Below are positions 47,401 to 56,400 of a DNA stretch of 64,000 nucleotides, piece after piece. Source of the stretch: Carboxylicivirga sp964602515 (GTDB taxonomy: Bacteria; Bacteroidota; Bacteroidia; Bacteroidales; Marinilabiliaceae); assembly GCA_964602515.1 (NCBI GenBank), contig CAZRRJ010000007.1:1-64000 (forward strand), written 5' to 3'. A model generated the notes under the pieces. That model was not told the DNA's origin. It saw only the letters and a program-made list of their open reading frames with translations, and ran no database searches. Positions within the stretch are counted from its first letter, which is position 1; each line of letters opens with the position of its first letter. The position numbers and the translations under genes were made by a program.

Positions 47401-50400
47401 AAAGCCATCATTATCCCCGTTACATGTTATATCTCCTTTATTAATACTTATAGCAATGGCTTGTGTTTCTTTAACTTCAAATGTCCAGCTACGGGTACAG
47501 TTACCCAAATGGTCTGACTCTATAACATCGGTAACAATAACAGTATATTCTCCTGCGGTTAAATTACTAATGGTTGGTGTTGTTTCATTAAAAGTAGAAT
47601 CGCCTGCTTTTGTCCAAACATAGTTAAACACTCCACTACCACCATTTAGGTTAAGAATAATACTACCTGTATTTCCTCCATTGCAAGCTACATCTGTAAC
47701 AATCTCATTGGCAACTAATTCAGAAGGCACAGTTATTGTTTTTGTTACACTACACAGATTTTTATCAAATACTTCAACGGTATATTCACCGCCCTGTGTA
47801 ATCAAGAATTTTTTCTTATCCGCAATATTCTGAACAACTGTGCCCGGACCAGATACTGTATAAGTATAATCAGTAGCTGGATTACCGGCACCTCCGCTAA
47901 GCGCTGAAATGACTATTGTACGCTGATAAGGTATACATGAAGTCAATTCATAACTTAAGGTATAATCAATTTTTGACGTTTCTACCACCTCGTATTCAAC
48001 AATATAGCCACAAGACCTATCTGCTACAACAAGCTGATAGCGTCCTGCTACTATACTACTCAAATCTTCCGATTTTTCATTGGCTGCTGTAATACCAGGT
48101 CCTGTCCATGTATAGTCATAACCAGGGCGATTTGGCTTCACATCTATGGCTCCCGTTGCAGTACCAAAGCAACTTACATCAGTAACAGCTGCATCCAAAA
48201 TAATTTCCCGGTCAGTATCAACCACAAAATCTTTTGATACAATACATGCACGCGTTACATCATTAATCTCCAACCTGTAGGTTCCTTGTGATAAACCGGC
48301 TTGGTCAAATGTTGCATTATCAAATCCAATGCCACCGTCAGGTGATGACCAGTTATAGGTATAATTGATTGATGCACCTGAAATTGTTATGTTTTGTATT
48401 TGTCCATCATTAACCCCCTGACAAGAGGCATTAAGCGCATTCCCATTAATAGCAATTAACTCTAAATCAAAAGTGTCTGTATATACACATTTATCAACAC
48501 TTGTTGAGTTCTGATCATAAACATTTAATTCGTAATGATCCGGAGCAAGGTTATTAAACAGTTCTGTAACAGCTGCCCCTGTACTATTATTTACTGTACG
48601 GGTAATTAACAGTCCGGTTGTTGGCTTCAATGTAATTAAATAATTCTGAACACCACCAACTAAATTGCCTCCGCCAATGTTTAATTCAAGGAAACCATCC
48701 GGCCCTCCGGCAGGTATTTCGCAGCTAATACTAAAATCAATCACATTAACTTGTAAAGCATCCGGTTCGGTAATGGTTTCTACCCCAGTAAGCGTACAGC
48801 CATTATTATCTGTTATTACTATGGTATAGTTATTTGCTTCAAGCTTATCAATTTCTTTAAATGTTTGAGTTGCTGGTAAAATAATATCTCCTGCACCATA
48901 GTTATATATATATGGTGCAACACCTCCCCCAATTGTTAATGCCATTACTCCAGAATCATCACCATAACAAGTTGTTATATCAGTTGGTGTTAAGCTTAAT
49001 GTTAATGGTGCAGGATCTGATAAAATTACTTCATGCTCCACTGTACACCCTGTACTAAAAAGCTGTGTAATTACCTTATACCAACCGGCATCACGACCTT
49101 TAATAACTGGATTTGTTTCTCCAGCAATTAACTCATACTTATCCACACCAGCCAAGGCAGGATTCCATTTGTACCATTTATAACCAAAACCAACACCGCC
49201 TGAAGCAATTACACCAATCTGACCATCAGCACCGCCTGCACAAGATATATCGCTTGTGTTTCCTGCATCTGTAATTACTGATACTGGTACAGGTTCAGAG
49301 ATAGTGTATACTTCTGTAATACTACATGTTCCATTATAGTTAACGGTTACATAATAATCTCCCGGTATATTTAAGTTTGTTTGATTACTTACGGTGGCTA
49401 CCGTTCCACTTACAGCATATCCTCCAGGCCCACTCCAGTTCATTGTATAGGCCGATGGATCTGTTAAGCTATTTACATTAACTTCAATTCGCCCATCGCC
49501 ACTTCCGTTACAGGTAATATCTTCAATTACAGCAGGAGTAATGGTCAGCTCATTTGGCTGGCTTACCGTTTTAATTTTTGATAGTTCACCATTAGCATCT
49601 GTTAGCTTAACAGTATAAGTACCTGCATACAGCGCTGAAATAGAATAGTTGGCTGATATGCCAGTTGCATTGCCTGTAACTGTGGTTGCATCATATAAGG
49701 TACCATTCCACTCTATATCAAATGGTCCGGTTCCCCCGGTAATGGTTACATCAATTATTCCATTCTGACTACCAAAACAATTTAATGGTGCTGTAACCAT
49801 AAAAAAATCAAGAGCCACACTACCAATCACTGTAACATCCTTATTAACAGAACAGTTATTAGCATCCAGAATTGTATAGGTATAAGTGGCTGCTGCCAGA
49901 TTATCACGATACCACAAACCATCAAATGCTGCTCCATCACTCCATGAAATAGTATAAGGAGCTACTCCACCTGTTGGTTGATTAACAGTAATAGTACCAT
50001 CATTATTTCCAACAACAGTTATGTGTGTTGCTGTATGTGTAACTGTTATAGCAGTTGGTTGATTAACAACATAAGATTGCGTAACAGAACAACCATTACC
50101 ATCAGTAATTGTAAGCTTATACGAGTCTGCCAATAAGTCAACCGGATTACCAGGTATTGTTGGAACAATAAGAGCATTATCAGAAATACGCGTCCACTGA
50201 TAATTATAAGGTGCTGTTCCTCCAGATACAGTTACGTCAATACTTCCTGTATTTAAATTATAACATGTTACATCCGTAATATTTACATTATCAATTATTG
50301 CCTGATCAGCTGGTTCGTTAATTGTTATTGAAAGTACATTCGTTTTTTCGCAATACGCAGGTGCGATTGTTCCCATGTCGCGAACAGAAACCTGGTATGT

Positions 50401-53400
50401 TTGTGCAACTAAATTTGAGAATATTGGTGAAGCCTGCCATGTAGAATAAACGCTTCCATCAAATAACCGGTATTCAAATGTTCCTTCTCCTCCTGTTGTA
50501 TGGACAGTAAATGAACCTGTTGCATCTCCAAAGCAATTTACATCGGTGTGCTTTGTTATATCTTCAGAAGTAACAAAGTCATTTGGTTGCGTAACCGTAA
50601 TACTAATTAAATTTATTTGTTCACAAGTGGCATTAGCTCTATCTCGTATACTTAACTGGTATATTCCAGCAACTAAATTACTAAATGTACCTGTAGTTTG
50701 CCACGAAGTTCCTCCATCAATGGAGTAATCATAATTACCGCTTCCTCCTTGCCCTGTAACTATTATCTCTCCATCATTGCCTGATTCACACGAAACATGT
50801 GACACCGCCGGATTTAGTGCAAAACTTAAAGGTGCAACTTCACTAATATCAACAGTTAAAATATTTGTACTCTCACAAGTAAAGTTATCTCTGACTTTAA
50901 TAAAGTAGGTTCCTTTACTAAGGTTGCTAAAAGTATAAATAGCAGGTTGTCCTGTAAACCAGGTTGTTCCATTATCTGATGAATAATTATAAAGACCAGA
51001 ACCTCCTGTTGATGTAACTGTCAGCGAACCATCGTTACCTGAATGACATGTTACATGCTTAACGTCTATAGTCGGATCGTAACTTATAAGTATTTCAGTT
51101 GCTTCAGTAATTGTAAAATTCCCCAATGAATATTCACACGCATTATAAGCTGCATCGCGAACAAGTACTTCATAATTTCCTGCTCCTAAATTGCTCCAGG
51201 TAAATTCATCGGAATTCATCGGAACCGGATCTGACCAATCAACAATTTTATCTCCCTGTAGTCGGAACTGATACAAAGTAGAGCCACCATCGACTTTCAC
51301 AATGATTCCTCCATTTGCCTCTCCAAAACATTTATTATGAATTAGATTACTACTTTCTAAAGTAATATCATTTAATACCCCAACGGTATAAGGTGTTGTA
51401 ACATTATTAACTGTACACCCATTAGCATCTGTTACTTCAACAGTATAGTCTGCTGGTGAAAGATTTTCAATTTTCTCTTTATTTACTTCTCCATTCGACC
51501 AGGTGATATCGTAACCTAAACCCGGATACATCATAAAGTCTGTTGTTCCACCACTGACATTTATTTCTAATTCACCAGTGTTGTATGCTGTACAATCAGA
51601 GATTTTATTATCAACTAAACTAAGCTTTAATGCTGTTGGCTCTGAAATTGTAAAAGTTTGTGTAATTGGCGTACAAACATTTGTTGGATCATTTGCATCC
51701 TGAATTGTTAAGTGATAATCTCCGGCATTTCTGTTTTCGATAAACTTATCGGTTGATATAATTGTTCCCAGAGGATATTCCCATTGGTAAACATAAGTAC
51801 CGCTTCCTCCTTGCCCTGTAACTTCAAGTCGCCCATCATTACCTGAATGACATGAAACATTTGTATGTTCGTCAAGAATATAGTTTAAGGCACTTATACT
51901 TAGTATATTTACATCAACTTTACTATAAGTACATGTTGTATTTATAGCATCACGAACCCAAATTGAGTGTATACCTGCTCCTACTCCTGAAGCTGTGTAT
52001 CCATCGACTCCATTATTAGCTGCAACCCAAGTTGCTCCTAATGCCGGATCTGTTAATGAAAAACTGTATATACCTGATAATCCACCCAATGCACGTACTG
52101 TAAAGGTAGCATCTATTGCTCCATTACAGGTAATTGGCGTTTGATCTTCTTCAATTATTGTAATCGCAGCAGGCTCAGTAATTTCAACCGGTACAGTTAC
52201 TTGTGCAATACACATATTATAGAGCGGATCAGCATCACGTACCCAAACATTATAACTTCCGGCAGCCAGTCCATTGGTTAGATATTGGTTGGCTGCAATA
52301 TTTCCGGGTAACCATACTTCAGTTGTTGTTGCCGGGTCTGTTAATGAAAACTCATAGCTTCCTGAACCACCGTTGGCAGTCACCACAAAGGAACCTGTTG
52401 TTCCAAGATGACAAACATTATCAACATGTAATGCAGGGTTTGGATCTTCGGTTAGTGTAACACTCGGGTTTGCTGTGATGTCAACTGCAATATTTTGAGA
52501 GCACCCATTTCCATCTGTCACCGTAACACTATGATTACCAACCGGCATTTCTGTTTCTGTTAAAGCCGTTCCTCCTGTTGACCAGATGATACCATATCCT
52601 ACAAGCGGATAAGCTGTAAAATCAGGTGTTCCTCCTGAAATAGAAATTGTGGCACTTCCTTCGCAAGCTGTGACACAACACCCTACATCTACCTTTAAAC
52701 CTAATTCATCTGTAATAGTAATCAGCGATGGCTCAGTTATTATAACCGTTAGAATATTTAATCGCTCACTACATTTATCAGTTGTTAAACTAATATCACG
52801 AATTGAAAAATCATATGTACCATCATCTAAACCTGCAAATACAGGAGATGCCTGCCAACTGACACCGGCATCAATAGAGTATTCATAATTGCCACTTCCT
52901 CCAGTTCCTAATAAAGTAACCGTGCCATTGGTTAACCCGTTACAGGTAACATCCGTTTTATTATCCAATTGTAATACCGGCTCATAAGTAACAACATCAA
53001 CTGTCCCATTCATTGTAGCATTACATGTATTTTGTGTTGCTTCAACTGAATAACGACCAGCCAATTGGAATAAAATATCTGTTCCGGCATTTTGAAAGTT
53101 GAAAGCACTTCCATTACCTGTAAATGTAACTGCGGGAGAAAATCTTATTCCATTCAATAATAATTCGTAGACAACTCCAGTTGTTGAACCACTTAATCCA
53201 ACTGTAACACCTTTAGTCGCAGCCGGTGCTAAATTGCAAAAAGCACCTCCTCCAACAACGGTATACAAATCGGTTGGTGCACTAACTATTTCTACAGTTT
53301 TTGAAATAGTATGAAAACAACCGTCAGCCCCGGTAAAATCGTACTTGATATTATAAACGCCCGGTACCGTAAGTGATGGATCAAAAGTAGCTTGTCCATT

Positions 53401-56400
53401 GCTAGTATTTGTTAAGCCGGCTATTGGATTAAATACACCCGTTCCTCCAGCAGGAATTGAATTTGCCTGTAAATTAATAATGCCTGATGCCTGACATATC
53501 TTCTCAGAATCTGTTACTCCTGTAAAATTTAATGTACTGTAAATATTAAACTCCTGCTCAACGATTTGCTTACAACCATCACTTTTACCGGTAAGCGTCA
53601 TCACAACTCTATAATTTGTACCCGGATGGCCTGTAGGAGTAATGGTTGCTGTATTATCATTATTGTCGGTTAACCAAGCAACTGAGCTACCATTACTGGA
53701 AAACATCTCAAACTTAGCTTCAATAAGGTTTCGATCCAGCTCACTTGCTGATATAATAAAAGGGGCATCATTCTCAAAGTACTCGCTGCACAATCCAAGA
53801 AGAGATCCATTGGGTTCATTAACATAGAATGTTCTTGTTGCTGTTGACACACAACCTTTATTTTCAACTCTATGAAAAATACTATTTGCTGTTGGAAACA
53901 TATTTACAGCACCGGTAATGGTATTAAAACTATTACCGATTAATGCACCGTTAAGAGAATACTGTGAGTTATAGCTTGCAATATCCGGATCATTCGATGT
54001 TAATGTCACAAGTCCGTATGCTGAACAGAAATTATCTTGTTCTATGCCGGATACATTATTGGGAAAAACAAATGTTGCATCGGGAGCCTTCTTTAAAGTT
54101 ATATCCTGTATTATCTTATTTGTACAAGCTCCATTCTGATATTTATAAACAACCTGATAAACACCTGTTTTACCTCCATTGGAACTAACAACCTGCAATG
54201 GATTAAAGTTTTGTGTATTATTTGGTATTCCAGATGCTATAGTAATGTTATCCGGATCAATAATTTCAAATGTTGTAATATCTGTTACCGGTACAGGAAG
54301 TGCCCCGGCAACATGTCCTATTAAAGGATAATCTGTATTGTCGTTAGAACAATACTCATCAGCTAAACCAATAATGGTTACCGGCGTACCTACCTCAACG
54401 GTTAACGTAGCCGATCCTGTACAATTGGTAACAGGATCAATGTAGTTAAAATTAATTATATGTGTACCGTTGCCTGCATCTTGCGAATTAAACTCAGCAG
54501 TACCATTTACTGCATCTATATTCTTTAAGCCTGCCGAAGTACTTGAGAAAGTACCTGCTACCTGAACCAGGTTAAGAAGGCCTTGTAGAGTGTAATCTGT
54601 ATTATCATCCTGACAAAGTTCTGCCGGAATATTTCCGGTAATGGATACCGCGCCATTAGTTAAATCATGTACTGTAGTAGTAGCAATGTCCTCTACAACG
54701 CAACCATTTCCATCTGTATATATATAACTTATCGTAAATAACGTTTCAAATGCACAATTTGCAGGATTAAAAGTTACTGATCCTGTATTAGGATCAATAA
54801 TAGCGGTTGGATCATATCCCGCACCCCCAATTACAGAATATACTCCAGTACTTGAGCCTGCAACAACTGTTGGCGTGCCCATAATAATCTGAGGCCCTGC
54901 ATCTGAACAAAAATCACTTGGAAAATTAGCATTTACAACTGAAACCGGATGTTCTGTAATTAAAACATTCGGCTCTAAAATACGTGTACAGCTTATATTT
55001 CTGACTCTTACATCGTAAGTCCCTGCTGTTACATTAGTAAAACTAATTACACCACCCGGCGAAGTTATTGTTTGATTAACCAGCCCGGTACCTACATTAA
55101 ATAATTCATAATCCAGATTAATTTGTGTGGCATCAACCTGAATTGTTACACCTGCTTCATTTGCACAGTAATTATCATTTAAAACTGTTACATTCTGATC
55201 TAAAGGTGGTGCCTCAACTTCAAGAAAGGATGATAATAATTTTGAACAACTGCCTTTCTCAGCCATAACAGTATAATATCCAGTCGTAAGTGCATTGAAT
55301 ATGATAGGATCAATACCATTTCCTGTAAATGATAATCCAATTGGAGTCGAAGCTGCTCCAACACCTTCATACAAATGATAAGTAACACCTGCTTCTCCAG
55401 GATTAATTATCACATTTCCGGTTCCACACACAGTACCTGCAACTGAAAAAGGTATATCATTAGGCTCATCAGATATTATTATTGATCCTGATATTAAATC
55501 GCGACAACCATTCAGACTTTCAGCTCTGACAGTATAGCTACCTGCTAATAATGTTGTATTAGTTACCAAATCAATAGCACCTCCATCTCCAATATTATCA
55601 ACAACCGGTATCATTGAATTATTAGCTAACAACAACTCATATGTCACGCCTGCCTCCGAAGGAGTAATCCCAATATTTTTAAGTTCATGAGAACATCCGT
55701 CAGTACCTACAATACTAATTCCGGCTACATTTGGTGCTTGTTGAATTACAAAAAAACCGGTCATAGCTGTATTACATATGCCTCTAACAGCCCTGACTGT
55801 ATATGTACCAGGTGCTGTTACTCCATTAAAAGAGATAGCACCCCCGGTAACTAAACCGGGTTTTGATTCTACAATTGCTGCCCCATGATAAAGTGAATAA
55901 ACAACTGATGCATCATCAGTAGCATCCACACCAAATACGTGAGATTGATTAGAGCAATTATTTCCGGTTAAGCGCGTCATATTCTGTACCGTAACATTCT
56001 GAGTGACTTCAACAGCTCCAATCATATTTACATCTGCACATGTGCCTGCACGCGCAACAACAGTATAAGTTCCAAATGCAGCAACAGGAGATGCAAAATC
56101 AAATGCACCATTTGTTACCCGGTTCTCAACCTGAACATCAGTTACTGTTATTCCATTATCATACTGTAAGATATATTGCACTCCGGCTTCACTATTATCA
56201 AGACCTATTATAGTAGTAGTTGCTGATGTAGCAGCCTTACAAATATTTATTCCGGTAACGTTCTGTTGAAGCGGGGGTGTTACCACATCTATTGGCAAAA
56301 TATTTGATACGTTATAACACTGATCATCTGCATCCGATACTAATTTCAAAGAATACAAACCAACACTGTTGACACTGGTATTAGGCCCGGTTCCTAAAGC